Below are positions 18,201-28,230 of a stretch of DNA of 64,000 bases, piece by piece. The position numbers and the translations under genes are program-made. Each line of letters begins with the position of its first letter. Position 1 is the stretch's first letter. The stretch covers positions 130,342 through 194,341 of the forward strand of contig NZ_LGDE01000226.1 of NCBI RefSeq assembly GCF_001279725.1. Direction: 5' to 3'. Source of the DNA: Streptomyces sp. WM4235. Lineage in GTDB: Bacteria > Actinomycetota > Actinomycetes > Streptomycetales > Streptomycetaceae. The notes below the pieces were generated by a model that was not told the DNA's origin, did not search any database, and saw only the letters and a program-made list of their open reading frames with translations.

Positions 18201-20134
18201 GGGCCATCCTGCTCTCCGCCAATGACCAGCGGTGGGACGGTTACGAGCTGATCGCCCCGGGCCGAGCCAAGGCCACCGACCTACCGACGCTGTGGGTCCG
18301 CTCGAAGGCCGACGGCAGCATCCGTGCCCTTCCCGTCAAGGGGACACCTCAGGCCCCTGACCTGACGGGGTTCACGAACCCCGGCCAGGGGGCCGTCCTG
18401 GCAACCATCGATCCCGCGCGTTTCCCGCGCGTCGGCTCCGACGGTGACCTCACCGGCGACGGCATCCCCGATCTGTGGGCCGTGGACGCCAACCAGCAGC
18501 TCGCCTCCTGGAACGGCATCGGCACCGCGCCCACCGCACAGATGCCCCATCCCGACGTCACAGGCCTCGCCACCGTCGCAACGCCCCAGGGCAATCTGAA
18601 CAGGCCCACGGCGGCATGGGAGCTGACCAGCCAGACCGCTGACAACAAGGTGGCCGACAGTACGGGGTCCTACCCGGCGACCGCGGCCAACCTCACCTGG
18701 CCGACGGGCATCATCGACGGCCGCCGCATCGGCTACGCCGCGTTCAACGGCCCGCAGTCGACCCTCACCACCGCTGCGTCCGTGATCGACACCCGCAACA
18801 GCTTCACCATCAGCACCTGGGCGAAGGCCTCGGGTGCGGGCGGCGTGATCGTCAGCCAGGACAACACCAGCACCCAACGCAGTGACTTCCTGCTCTACCC
18901 CGACCCCGATGGCAGCACCTGGCGTTTCGCCCTCACCAACCCCACCAAGCCCACGTCCGGTTGGCAGTACGACAACACGGACGTCATCAACGCCCAAGCT
19001 CGCATCAACCCCGACGTCTGGACACGACTCACCGCCGTGTACAACGCGACCACCGGGCGGATGAGTCTGTACGCGAACGGCGTGCTGGTGGGCTCCGGAC
19101 AGCACAGCAAGACCAATAGCCCCGCACCGAGCGGACCCCTCGTCTTCGGCCGCTTCCAGGCCAAGGGTGCGCCGAGCCCCATGGGCCGAGGCCTTTACGG
19201 AGGCGCCGGCAACCTGGCCGTCTACCCGTACGCGGCCTCCGTCACCGCCCCCGACGCGGCCGGGCCCGTCACCGTCACCAGTGCTGCCACCACGTGCATC
19301 GACACCGACAACGGTCAGACCGCCGACAGCACCAAGATCCAGATCTACACCTGCAACCAGACCGCCGGACAGCAGGTCGCCCTGCGTGACGACGGCACCC
19401 TCCGCATTCTGGGCAAGTGTGTCGAGGCCGCCAACAGCGGCACGGCCAACAGGACCCTCATTCAGCTCATGACCTGCAAGGGCACCCCGAACCAGCAGTG
19501 GCAGGTCCGCGCCGACGGCGGTTACCTCAACGTCAACGCCCAGCGGTGCCTGGACCGCGACAACAACACCCTTGTCAACGAGACTCAACTCCAGCTGTGG
19601 GACTGCGCGGACATCGACGCCCAACGTTGGACCACCACCAGCCTCGGCACCGCCGCCCTGCCCGCCCCCGCCTCGCTGCCCGACAACGGCAAGGTGCCCA
19701 CGCTGCCCGCCGAAGGCCTACTGCACAACGCGGGGAGCCGCTCCTGCTTGGAGATCGACAACTCCAGCAAGGACGACGGCGCGATGGCCCAGCAGTGGGC
19801 CTGCCTCGGTCAGGCCGGAGCCAAATGGCAATTCCGACCCACGACCGCCAAGGGCGTCTACGAGATCGTCAGCGCCAACAGCGGCAAGTGCCTGGAGATC
19901 AACAACTCCAGCCCCGACAACGGCGCCCGCGCCCAGCAGTGGACCTGCGGGGGCATCGCGACCCAGCGGTGGGCCATCGAGTCCATCGGCACCTCGGGCA
20001 ACCTGAACATCACCAACGTCAACAGCGGCAAGTCCCTGGAGATCGAGAACTCCAGCAAGACCGACGGTGCTCCCGCGCAGCAGTGGACGCACGCCGCCAA
20101 CCCCAACCACCCGTCCCAGAGCTGGTACCTCTAG
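15212..20134 (+). CDS. Large secreted protein with LamG and ricin-type lectin domains
   Basis: A 1640-residue exported protein. A long basic N-terminus leads into a signal peptide core (ISGVAVLSLSLGLLAAPTAAA, about 45-65). A DNRLRE-like region ending in VVTYDI follows (about 340-560). Two FG-GAP/VCBS-type calcium motifs (GDVSGDRVPDILLSD near 806, GDLTGDGIPDLW near 1077) come next, then a LamG jellyroll (about 1135-1345, FTISTWAK) and two ricin B-type lectin blocks (about 1355-1480 and 1505-1640) with repeated QQW/SGKCLEI motifs. The start GTG follows GAGGGAA; a later ATG at 15236 is possible. Such proteins often accompany RHS toxins in Streptomyces and here the RHS gene follows 157 bp downstream. 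It probably binds glycans at the cell surface; no catalytic site was seen. Confidence 0.88.
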   Translation: MSPIFVRSMFTARNSTLRRSTSRSWISRPGASPHEHAFRTRLRPISGVAVLSLSLGLLAAPTAAAAATGGGDRTFGPADTSWPALPPKTPTADEAALDKARAQAKSTGKPVVVGFLTTATSQTVANPDGTLGTDASPIPQRVRKADGTWQGIDTTLRVSADGTITPAAVPSKLAFSGGGRGPMATMATGDGKKLAIKAPFSLPEPVLNGDSALYANVLPDVDLELTATTLGGWRQVLVVRTAQAAANPAVRKLHLDVVADGLTVSADVAGNLRAADADGKSRFTAPTPVMWDSAVPAGRQEAPAGPSARSMPADGQRSGSTPDGSTSDGPGAGATVAKVAATATSGGIDLVPDAQALGQGTGPWFIDPGWNPTTDSNGVQAWAQVQEAFPATNEYNGTQFGQDIPASGYCGYINSASNCEPTGRTRAYFQVGIERFLHDRSAVVLEARLKATVVSSSSPSTKTPMGLYDTGTISDPTSWNRQPCGTGSVMAGCRNIGTVWISGTGEIDYGVRDTIKTAVAKGWPNFTFGFAPDDEYNKYYRQHFSAKGGEAPHLVVTYDIKPTVSTPRTTPTPGFASTNSFAPCSPWNTAGWLGANTGAALTVNANSPTGQTLNTSFKLWDNDNGNSTSNFATGWVSGGDVTVGSGALTDGHRYGWQAQTTDDTLASDVSTPCFFQVDRTPPTATVVSADFPASGTLNAKPLKYAGEAGTFTLTGTDPGPVGGGRSSGLACARWTTDPVRAAATDWKCTDTTAGIVKLTDGTADIRVTPARWGTNFVYLQTQDDAGNVSQPAVYGYYAPSNPNNPAKPVFGDVSGDRVPDILLSDSAGDLRRIGGGTDPNTASNAPFKTPDDTDPRAAFKASPSGNGWANTQVTHRGSLGSKNVDDLIAHQPGDSELYVYPNDVTSGRFDGQAPIKAGKPTSCVASDGSTSVTCTQYGYGSDWSKTTQIAAFGALDGDSAVREGTGEYTLHRSSLLFVENGRLWLGLAGSGNQLDSRAILLSANDQRWDGYELIAPGRAKATDLPTLWVRSKADGSIRALPVKGTPQAPDLTGFTNPGQGAVLATIDPARFPRVGSDGDLTGDGIPDLWAVDANQQLASWNGIGTAPTAQMPHPDVTGLATVATPQGNLNRPTAAWELTSQTADNKVADSTGSYPATAANLTWPTGIIDGRRIGYAAFNGPQSTLTTAASVIDTRNSFTISTWAKASGAGGVIVSQDNTSTQRSDFLLYPDPDGSTWRFALTNPTKPTSGWQYDNTDVINAQARINPDVWTRLTAVYNATTGRMSLYANGVLVGSGQHSKTNSPAPSGPLVFGRFQAKGAPSPMGRGLYGGAGNLAVYPYAASVTAPDAAGPVTVTSAATTCIDTDNGQTADSTKIQIYTCNQTAGQQVALRDDGTLRILGKCVEAANSGTANRTLIQLMTCKGTPNQQWQVRADGGYLNVNAQRCLDRDNNTLVNETQLQLWDCADIDAQRWTTTSLGTAALPAPASLPDNGKVPTLPAEGLLHNAGSRSCLEIDNSSKDDGAMAQQWACLGQAGAKWQFRPTTAKGVYEIVSANSGKCLEINNSSPDNGARAQQWTCGGIATQRWAIESIGTSGNLNITNVNSGKSLEIENSSKTDGAPAQQWTHAANPNHPSQSWYL

Positions 20135-20291
20135 CCGCCGTTGACCAGCCGCGGCCCGAGGGCCACCCCTTCCTTTTCCAGGAGCCGGCCGTTGGGCGAC
20201 GCGGCCCACATGACACCGCCCTATCGAGGGGCGTCGGTTCCGGACTCGGCCCGATCCGGATTTCTCATTCCATTCCCGTGGGGGGATTCTG

Positions 20292-23200
20292 TTGTCTCGT
20301 CAAGGTGGTTCCTCTTTACGCGTGCGCGCGAAGAGACCACGCGTAGCGATGATTGCCGTGCTCGCGGTGCTCATCTCCGGCCTGGGTCTGCCCGTGGCCG
20401 AAGCGGCGGCCAAACCGCCGAAGGTCTGGGTGCCGCCACAGACGGCGCTGCCCCAGACCAAGCCCGTCAAGGGCTCGAACGCCAAGCCGGTCAACGCCAA
20501 GGCTCCGCCCGGCAAGCCGTGGAAGCCGGACGTGAAGGCGAAGGCTCCGGTCGGCTCCGCGACCGTCTCGCTCGGCTCGGCCGGCGGATCCGCAACTGCA
20601 TCGCGCCCAAAGCCTGTTCAGGCGGGTGGGCTCCCGGTATGGCTCTCCGCGCCCGCGGGTGCGAGGCCTTCCGGGAAGTCCTCGGGACTCGCCACCGGGC
20701 CTGCCGGCGGTACCGCCGGTTCCGGTGAGGGTTCGCTGCGGGTGGAGGTGAACGACGAGGCGAAGACGCGCGCCGCCGGGGTGCGGGGTGCGCTCGTCGC
20801 CCTGACCGACGCCAAGGGCGCACCCGCATCGGGGAAGGTGCAGGTGGGTTTCGACGTCACCGCGTGGGCGAAGACGACCGGTGCGAACTGGGGCGACCGC
20901 GCGCATGTGGTCCGGCTCCCGGACTGCGCACTGACCACACCGGGCGCGGCGGGCTGCACGGCCCGTACCCCCGTCGCCTCGCGCCGGGATGCCTCGGGCC
21001 GTCTGATCGTCGAGGTCGATGTCCCCAAGGCGACCGCGGAGACTTCGAGTCCGCTGAGGTCCGCACCGCGTGCGCAGTCGGCGCCCGAGGCGGTGCCCCT
21101 GGTGTTGGCGCCCCAGGCCGTGGCCCTCGCGGTGGAGCCGGGCCCGTCGGGTGCGAGCGGTGACTTCACCGCGACGCCACTGTCGCCTTCCGCTTCCTGG
21201 AGTGCGGGCGCGAACGCGGCGAACTTCACCTACGGCTACACCGTCGAAGTCCCGTCATCCATCGCCGGACCCGGCCCGTCATTGGGCTTGGGGTACGACT
21301 CCTCGTCCATCGATGGCCGGACCGCGTCGACGAACGCCCAGGCCGGCGGTTTCGGCGAGGGCTGGGACTGGAGTCCGGGTGCGATCTCCCGGTCGTACAA
21401 GGGCTGCAAGGACGCGGGAATCGCGGAGTCGGGTGACGAGTGCTGGGCGGGCGACATCCTGTCGCTCAGTCTGGCGGGCCACGCGGGTCAGATCGTCCGT
21501 GACGACGCGACGTGCCTGTACCACCTCCAGGGCGAGGACGGGACGAAGGTCGAGCGCCTGACCGGGCAGCGCAACACGGCGTGGAAGGGTGAGGGCTTCA
21601 AGGTCACCACGAGTGACGGGACCCAGTACTACTTCGGCTCCAACCGCCTGCCGGGCGGTGACGGTACCGACCCGGAGGCCAAGTCGGTCTCCACGGTCCC
21701 GGTGTACTTCAACAGCGGCCGGGACAAGTGCCTGGGTGCTGATACTCCTGCCAACGGCACGTGGCAGCAGCTGGGTTGGCAGTGGAACCTCGACTACGTC
21801 GTGGACCCGCACCAGAACCTCGTCACCTACCGCTACGAGCAGGAGGACAACCACTACGGGCGCGCCGGCGGTCAGAACGGCGGCACCGGTACCTCCACGA
21901 AGTATCAGCGTGGTTCATACCCGACCTGGATCGGCTACGGTCAGCGCCTGCCCGAGCAGATCGCCGCGAAGGGCGCGGCCAAGCCGGCCGCCCAGATCAC
22001 GATCGACAACGCCGAGCGCTGTGTCGTGATCGGGACCGTCACGTGCAAGGACACGGCCCAGCGGGTCAAGGCGAACGCCAAGTCCTGGCCCGACACCCCG
22101 ATCGACCAGGAGTGCCCGGCCACCGGTCAGTGCCTGAATCTGTCGCCGACCTTCTTCACGACGAAGAAGTTCACCCGGATCTCCACCGAGGTGTGGACGG
22201 GCACGACATGGACCAAGGTCGACACGTACGACCTCACGCAGTCCTTCCAGGACCCGGGTGACGGCACGTCCCCGACCTTGTGGCTCGACAAGATCGAGCG
22301 GACCGGTTCGAACGGCAAGACCGCGATCAAGCTTCCTGCAGTCTCCTTCCAGGCCGTTCAGATCCCCAACCGCGTGGACGGCGTCGTCAAGCGCCCGGAC
22401 GGTACGGAGGCCTCGGCGCCGAGCTACCGGCGCCCGCGGATCCAGACGATCACCACAGAGACCGGTGGCCTGATCAACGTCGCCTACAAGGCGCCCGAGT
22501 GTTCGCGCCTGAAGGGCAAGATGCCGTCCTCGGAGGACGGCAACACCATGGCCTGCATGCCGGTCAAGTGGTACCTGCCGGGCCAGTCCTACCCGGACCC
22601 GGTCGACGACTGGTTCAACAAGGTCGTCGTCCAGTCCGTCACCCGACAGGACATGGTGGCCGGCCAGATCGCCACGGTCACGGACTACGAGTACGGCGGC
22701 GGCTTGGCCTGGCACCGCAACGACTCGGAGTTCACCGACCCCAAGACCCGCACCTGGGACCAGTTCCGCGGTTTCGCCACCGTCACCACGCGGACCGGCA
22801 ACGGCAATGCCGGCGAGGCCCCGCGCACCAAGAGTGTGACCACCTACCTCCGTGGCATGGACGGCGACGTCCTGGCCGACGGGTCCACGCGCACCGTAAA
22901 GGTGGCCGACGCGCTGGGCGGCACCATCAAGGACGAGGAAGTCCTTTCCGGCTTCGTCCGCCAGAGCGAAACCTACGACCGCGACGGCGGCACCGTCGTC
23001 TCCGACGAGGTCACCACCCCCTGGATCGGTCCGGTCACGGCGACCCGTGCTCAGTCCGGTGGGATGCCCGCCATCACCGCGCGCGCGTTGAACACCGGCA
23101 AGGTCACCACGCGGGCGAAGCTCGCCAACGGCACCTGGCGCACCGGTGAGCGTTCGTCGACGTACGACAACACCCTCACGACCCGTCCGGTCCAGATCGA

Positions 23201-26200
23201 CGACAACAGCGACGTCTCGCGCACGGACCAGCGTCTGTGCACCACCTTCGAGTACCCGACCGGCCCCGGCGGTGCGTTCGCGGAACTCGCTTCCCGAACG
23301 CTGGTCCAGTCGGGTGCGTGTGGGCAGACCCCGACCGCGGCGAACACGGTCGGCGACACCCGCTCGTTCTTCGACAACCTGGCTTACGGCAAGGTCGGCG
23401 CGACCGCCGACGGCACCGGAACCGAGGTCCTGGAGAGGTACGACGGCGCCGGCAAGCCGGTCTACCGCCTGAACTCCACGTCCACGTACGACCCGTACGG
23501 TCGTGTCACCAGCAACACCAACAAGACCCGCAAGGACGCCGCGCACACCGACGGCGCGGTCACCACGACCGCCTACTCCCCGGCCACGGGCACCCTGCCG
23601 AACGCGGTCACCCACACCAACCCGCTGGGCTGGAAGTCGGTCACGACCCTAGACATCGGCCGCTCGCAGCCGCTGAAGACCACCGACGAGAACAACCACG
23701 TCGCCGAGCGCGAGTACGACGGCCTCGGCCGTGTCGTCTCCATCTGGCAGCCGGGTCAGGAGCGGGCGAAGTCCGCCTTGCCGGTGCGCAAGTTCTCGTA
23801 CGCGATGAACGGCACGAACGCGCCGTCCTCCGTTCTGAGCCAGGCGCTCATGAACAACAAGAAGTACACATCCAGCTACGCCATCTACGACGGTCTCGGC
23901 CGGGTCCGCCAGACGCAGGCCAGTACCCCCTCGGGGGCGGCCGGTCGCATGGTCACGGACGCGCTGTTCGATTCGCACGGCTGGCAGGTCAAGACCAGCG
24001 CCGCCTATTACACGAATCAGGACTCGCCTTCCGCGGCGGTGTTCCTGCCGAACGGCGGGGTCCAACCCGACAGCAAGATCCCTTCCCAGACCGTCAACGT
24101 CTTCGACGGCCTCGGCCGCACGACGGCATCCGTCTTCCAGTCGTTCGGCGTGGAGCAGTCCCGCTCCACGACCGAGTACCCGGGCGCAGACGAGGTCCGC
24201 ACCACCCCGCCGGCCGGCGGCTTCGCCACGGCGACCGTAACCAACGGCCTCACCTCGGTCCTGCGCCAGTACAAGTCGAACACGCCCACCGGCGCCTACG
24301 ACGAGACGACCTACGTCTCCAACACCCAGGGCCAGGAACTGTCGCGCAAGGACTCCGCCGGCAACGAGTGGACCTTCACCTACGACCTCCTCGGCCGCAC
24401 GGTGAAGACCACCGACCCGGATGCCGGTACCGGCACCACGGCCTACGACGACAGCAAGAACCTCGTCACCGCCACGGACGCACGCGGCAAGAGCGCCACC
24501 ACCGTCACCGACCTCCTGGGCCGCACGGTCGCGACCTACGAGGGCACGGCCGTCGACCCGGCCAAGCAGGTCGGCGCGTTCACCTACGACGCCAAGGCCC
24601 TGGGCAAGCCCGCCACCACCACCCGCTACGTGGGCGGCGCTGCGGGCAGCGCCTACCTCACGGAGATCACCGGATACGACGGCGGCTACCGCCCCCTCGG
24701 CACGAAGGTCACCATCCCGGCGGCCGAGAAGGGACTGGCGGGCACCTACGAGACGACCAACACCTACGATGCCTACGGGCAGCTGATGAAGACCGCCCTG
24801 CCGGCCATCCCCAAGGCCGGCCTGGGCGTCGAGACGCTCGCGTTCGGTGTCGATGTCGCCGGGAACTTCACCTCGCTCGACGGCCAGATCGGGTCCACAT
24901 GGACCCCGTACGTCGTGGACATGCGCTACGACCCCTACGGCCGGGCCATCCGCACCACCGTTGGCCGCACCGGCGCGCAGATCGTCTCCACGACCGACTT
25001 CGACGCCGGCAGCGGGCGCCCGGTCCGCGGCATCCTGGACAAGCAGACGGCCGCGACCACGAGCGTGGACGTCCTGGATTACACCTACGACAAGGTCGGT
25101 CAGCTCACCTCGATCGGCAACACCCAGGACGGCACCGCCCGTGACCTGCAGTGCTTCACCCACGACTACCTGGGCCGGCTGACCCAGGCCTGGACCGACA
25201 CCGGCACCCAGACCACGGCCCCGCAGCCCAGCATCCGCGGCGTCGGCGCCTGCACCAACGCCGGCGGCCCCGCCGTCGACGGCACCGGCAAGACCAGCGT
25301 GGGCGGACCGGCCCCGTACTGGCAGCAGTACGAGTACGACAACCTCGGCAACCGCAAGAAGCTCGTCAAGAAGGACACGAAGGGCAACACCGCCAAGGAC
25401 ATCACGCTCACCCAGAGCTTCGGCGCCGGCCCCAACGTCCCCTCCACAGACCCGAAGACGGGCGGCGGCACGGGCGGCCCGCACGCGCTGATGAACACGA
25501 CCGAGACCGGCCCGTCCGGCACCAAGGTCACTTCCTACACCTACGACGCCACCGGCAACACCACCGGCATCACCAGCACCCCTGGCACCAAAGCCCTCAC
25601 CTGGAACGGCCAGGGCAAACTCGACAAGATCGTCGGTACCGGTGAGAGCGCCGGAACCAGCTACCTGTACGACACGGGCGGCAACCAGCTCATCCGCCGC
25701 GACCCCACCAGCACCACCCTCAACATCGGCAGCGACCAGATCACCCTGGACACCGCCGGCGGCAAGGTCTCCAACGTCCGCACCTACGCGGCCCCCGGCG
25801 GCCTCACCGTCACCCGCACCACCACCGCCGGCGCATCGACCTTCACCTACCAGAGCTCGGACCACCACGGCACCGGCGGCGTCCAGTTCAACGCCACCGA
25901 CCTCGCCCACGTCCGCCGGGCGTCCGACCCGTTCGGCAACGAACGCGGCACCCAGCCCGCCCCCGGCACCTGGGCCGGAGACAAGGGCTTCGTCGGCGGC
26001 ACCAAGGAGAAGGCGACCGGCTTCACCCTCCTCGGAGCCCGCGAATACGACCCCACCACCGGCCGCTTCATCAGCCCCGACCCGATCATCAACGCGGACA
26101 ACCCGCAGCAGTGGAACGCGTACGCCTACTCCGAGAACAACCCCATCGACAAATCCGACGCGACAGGCCTGGAAAGCTGCTTCGGCCACGGGTACTGCTC

Positions 26201-27614
26201 GGGAAGCAACGGCACCGACAGCGGCTCCACGTACGATCCGGACTTCTACGAAAAGCACGGCGGAAACTCCGACGACGACGGCCCGTCCAAGACAGAGCTG
26301 AACGAATCCAACAGGAAGGTTTCCGAGGCCAAGAGGAACCGTGACGAGCTCATCGACGAAGTCGTCGACATGGTCGGCGACCTGATCGGATACAACGACG
26401 CCCGGGACTGCTTCACCAAGGGCGACGTGATGGCCTGCATCAACACGGCTCTGAACTTCGTCCCCTGGGGCAAGCTCTTCAAGGCCGTGAAGATCGGCAT
26501 CAAGGCCTTCAAGATCTACAAGGAAGTCAACAAGGCCTACGCCGCCGTCCACGAGGCGGAACGCGGCGCAGCCAAAGCCGCCCAGGCCTACAGCTCCGCG
26601 AAAAAGGCACTGAAGGAAGCCCGCGCGGCCGAAGCCAAGGCAGCCGATGCGGCAGCAGAGAAAGCCGGAAAGGAAACGGCCGGCGACGCCGCGGGCACGG
26701 AAAGCCACGCGGTCAAGGAGAGCGCTGACGCCGAAGTCACAGGTGCGGGATCCGAAACACCGGTAAGCGCGGCGTGCAACAGTTTCCCCTCCGGTGTCCA
26801 GGTGCTGATGGCCGACGGCACGGCCAAGTCCATCGAGGACATCAAGAACGGTGACGTGGTCATGGCCACCGACCCGCAGACCGGCGAAACCCGGCCCAAG
26901 ACCGTCACCACCACCATCACCACCCCCGACGACAAGGACTTCACGGACCTCACCCTCACCGACGAGGCGAGCCCCCGCGGACCGCCCCTCAAGATCACTT
27001 CCACCTCTCACCACCCCTACTGGAGCGAAACCCGCCACCAGTGGATTGATGCCGGCGAACTCACCTCCGGCGAACAACTCCGCCGTCCCAACGGCGCCAC
27101 CCTCACGGTCAAGGGCACACACAACTACCCCTACGCCGTCACCACGCACAACCTCACCGTCGACGACTTCCACACGTACTATGTGCTGGCGGGAGCTGCG
27201 CCGGTCCTGGTTCACAACTGCACGACGAGCACTCCGCAGGATGGTTCCGGGCTCTCGGACGGGGACCTTCTGACAGCAGCGCAAGGCGAAAGGGATCGCT
27301 TTGCCAGGGAAATCGGAGCAATGCCTACCAATAAGCGACCTGCGGTAGTCACGGCTGGATACAATACGGAGACAAGGCAGTTTGCCGCCGCCGCCAACGC
27401 TTTTAATGGGGCATGTGCCGAGGCGTGCGTCGTGAGCGCGCTTGGGGGCGATCCGAGCAAGATTGTGTTCACTTCGGCGGTGCGCCCAAGGAAGGCTCCG
27501 ACGGAACTCAAGCAGGTAAAAATCTGCTCCTCGTGTGAATCTAGATACGGGCGTGGTGCGTTCCCGGCGGCCGGAACGGTATTCAATACCGATGTCCTTA
27601 GGCTCTTTGACTAA
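20292..27614 (+). CDS. RHS-repeat polymorphic toxin with HINT and deaminase domains
   Basis: A 2440-residue secreted RHS/YD-repeat protein. The TTG start follows GGGGGGATT and opens a signal peptide (AMIAVLAVLISGLGLPVAEA). Tyr-Asp repeats fill about 900-1900 and end with the RHS core (TTGRFISPDPI near 1920, then NAYAYSENNP). After a helical Ala/Lys-rich segment comes a HINT pretoxin domain (about 2162-2309; starts CNSFPSGVQVLMADG, ends LVHNC) that would self-cleave to release the C-terminal 130 residues. That tail has CAE near 2374, SAVRPR and CSSC at 2412-2415, the zinc-site pattern of YwqJ-like nucleic acid deaminases in which Cys replaces His. The toxin segment is lower in GC than the rest, as expected for an exchanged tip. 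The next gene is the probable immunity protein. Confidence 0.92.
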   Translation: MSRQGGSSLRVRAKRPRVAMIAVLAVLISGLGLPVAEAAAKPPKVWVPPQTALPQTKPVKGSNAKPVNAKAPPGKPWKPDVKAKAPVGSATVSLGSAGGSATASRPKPVQAGGLPVWLSAPAGARPSGKSSGLATGPAGGTAGSGEGSLRVEVNDEAKTRAAGVRGALVALTDAKGAPASGKVQVGFDVTAWAKTTGANWGDRAHVVRLPDCALTTPGAAGCTARTPVASRRDASGRLIVEVDVPKATAETSSPLRSAPRAQSAPEAVPLVLAPQAVALAVEPGPSGASGDFTATPLSPSASWSAGANAANFTYGYTVEVPSSIAGPGPSLGLGYDSSSIDGRTASTNAQAGGFGEGWDWSPGAISRSYKGCKDAGIAESGDECWAGDILSLSLAGHAGQIVRDDATCLYHLQGEDGTKVERLTGQRNTAWKGEGFKVTTSDGTQYYFGSNRLPGGDGTDPEAKSVSTVPVYFNSGRDKCLGADTPANGTWQQLGWQWNLDYVVDPHQNLVTYRYEQEDNHYGRAGGQNGGTGTSTKYQRGSYPTWIGYGQRLPEQIAAKGAAKPAAQITIDNAERCVVIGTVTCKDTAQRVKANAKSWPDTPIDQECPATGQCLNLSPTFFTTKKFTRISTEVWTGTTWTKVDTYDLTQSFQDPGDGTSPTLWLDKIERTGSNGKTAIKLPAVSFQAVQIPNRVDGVVKRPDGTEASAPSYRRPRIQTITTETGGLINVAYKAPECSRLKGKMPSSEDGNTMACMPVKWYLPGQSYPDPVDDWFNKVVVQSVTRQDMVAGQIATVTDYEYGGGLAWHRNDSEFTDPKTRTWDQFRGFATVTTRTGNGNAGEAPRTKSVTTYLRGMDGDVLADGSTRTVKVADALGGTIKDEEVLSGFVRQSETYDRDGGTVVSDEVTTPWIGPVTATRAQSGGMPAITARALNTGKVTTRAKLANGTWRTGERSSTYDNTLTTRPVQIDDNSDVSRTDQRLCTTFEYPTGPGGAFAELASRTLVQSGACGQTPTAANTVGDTRSFFDNLAYGKVGATADGTGTEVLERYDGAGKPVYRLNSTSTYDPYGRVTSNTNKTRKDAAHTDGAVTTTAYSPATGTLPNAVTHTNPLGWKSVTTLDIGRSQPLKTTDENNHVAEREYDGLGRVVSIWQPGQERAKSALPVRKFSYAMNGTNAPSSVLSQALMNNKKYTSSYAIYDGLGRVRQTQASTPSGAAGRMVTDALFDSHGWQVKTSAAYYTNQDSPSAAVFLPNGGVQPDSKIPSQTVNVFDGLGRTTASVFQSFGVEQSRSTTEYPGADEVRTTPPAGGFATATVTNGLTSVLRQYKSNTPTGAYDETTYVSNTQGQELSRKDSAGNEWTFTYDLLGRTVKTTDPDAGTGTTAYDDSKNLVTATDARGKSATTVTDLLGRTVATYEGTAVDPAKQVGAFTYDAKALGKPATTTRYVGGAAGSAYLTEITGYDGGYRPLGTKVTIPAAEKGLAGTYETTNTYDAYGQLMKTALPAIPKAGLGVETLAFGVDVAGNFTSLDGQIGSTWTPYVVDMRYDPYGRAIRTTVGRTGAQIVSTTDFDAGSGRPVRGILDKQTAATTSVDVLDYTYDKVGQLTSIGNTQDGTARDLQCFTHDYLGRLTQAWTDTGTQTTAPQPSIRGVGACTNAGGPAVDGTGKTSVGGPAPYWQQYEYDNLGNRKKLVKKDTKGNTAKDITLTQSFGAGPNVPSTDPKTGGGTGGPHALMNTTETGPSGTKVTSYTYDATGNTTGITSTPGTKALTWNGQGKLDKIVGTGESAGTSYLYDTGGNQLIRRDPTSTTLNIGSDQITLDTAGGKVSNVRTYAAPGGLTVTRTTTAGASTFTYQSSDHHGTGGVQFNATDLAHVRRASDPFGNERGTQPAPGTWAGDKGFVGGTKEKATGFTLLGAREYDPTTGRFISPDPIINADNPQQWNAYAYSENNPIDKSDATGLESCFGHGYCSGSNGTDSGSTYDPDFYEKHGGNSDDDGPSKTELNESNRKVSEAKRNRDELIDEVVDMVGDLIGYNDARDCFTKGDVMACINTALNFVPWGKLFKAVKIGIKAFKIYKEVNKAYAAVHEAERGAAKAAQAYSSAKKALKEARAAEAKAADAAAEKAGKETAGDAAGTESHAVKESADAEVTGAGSETPVSAACNSFPSGVQVLMADGTAKSIEDIKNGDVVMATDPQTGETRPKTVTTTITTPDDKDFTDLTLTDEASPRGPPLKITSTSHHPYWSETRHQWIDAGELTSGEQLRRPNGATLTVKGTHNYPYAVTTHNLTVDDFHTYYVLAGAAPVLVHNCTTSTPQDGSGLSDGDLLTAAQGERDRFAREIGAMPTNKRPAVVTAGYNTETRQFAAAANAFNGACAEACVVSALGGDPSKIVFTSAVRPRKAPTELKQVKICSSCESRYGRGAFPAAGTVFNTDVLRLFD

Positions 27615-27627
27615 GCGGAGGGCTGGC

Positions 27628-28182
27628 ATGAAGGTTGAGATCGACAGGCATGATTGGAGTTCGGTGCGGAGCCTTTGGGGTGAAGATTCACTGATCCTCC
27701 GCGCCGCGCTCATCGACCTGTGTGAGGCAGTATCCGACGATGACGTGGATCTGGCGGTTCAGCGGATCGAGGACGAGTGCGTGTCGCCGGGAACCCTGTC
27801 GGAGTCTTCCGCCGCAGCAGCTCGATGTCTTGTCCACGGGATTTACAGCTTCAACGGTCACACCCTGGCCAGAGCTCTGGAAACGCTGGCCATCATTGCC
27901 TCGGAAGGACATAAGCAACTCCAACCACAGGCGGGAGAGCTCGCCAAGGAATGCCTGAAAGGCATCCTCCTCGGATTTCCTACTTATTGCGAGATCTTGG
28001 AGATGTCCAAGAATATCGACTGTAGGAGTTCGGCAATCGACCTCCTCCTGATTTGTGGATTGAATGATCCCGATGCGAGGCCGGCGGCCAAGTTTGCACT
28101 CGAATCGGTAAGGACTTCCGACGACTTGGTCGAACTGAGTGACCTGATCTCCACTTCACTCGCGGAGCTGGATCAGGTGTAG
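27628..28182 (+). CDS. Putative immunity protein for the RHS deaminase toxin
   Basis: A 184-residue acidic, predicted all-helical cytosolic protein with no signal peptide or family motif that I recognise. The ATG at 27628 follows GGAGGG and lies 13 bp after the toxin stop. The helix-pair pattern (AAARCLVHGIYSF, LARALETLAIIAS) is HEAT-like. Base composition is lower in GC than the RHS gene and matches the toxin tip, which suggests toxin and immunity moved together. A strong terminator directly follows. The immunity role rests on position and composition, not on a recognised family. Confidence 0.75.
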   Translation: MKVEIDRHDWSSVRSLWGEDSLILRAALIDLCEAVSDDDVDLAVQRIEDECVSPGTLSESSAAAARCLVHGIYSFNGHTLARALETLAIIASEGHKQLQPQAGELAKECLKGILLGFPTYCEILEMSKNIDCRSSAIDLLLICGLNDPDARPAAKFALESVRTSDDLVELSDLISTSLAELDQV

Positions 28183-28197
28183 CTCAAAGTGTCAGGT

Positions 28198-28230
28198 TTG
28201 AGGCCCCGTCCGCTCCGGACGGGGCCTCAA
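28198..28230 (+). terminator. Strong hairpin terminator after the RHS immunity gene
   Basis: A perfect 14-bp stem (TTGAGGCCCCGTCC with its complement) around a 5-nt loop GCTCC, beginning 16 bp past the immunity stop codon. It insulates the toxin operon from the relic region that follows. Confidence 0.85.

Noticed and set aside
23237..27713. Long open frames on both strands across the RHS gene
   Set aside because: No recognisable domains and no ribosome sites; the RHS frame explains the codon pattern.
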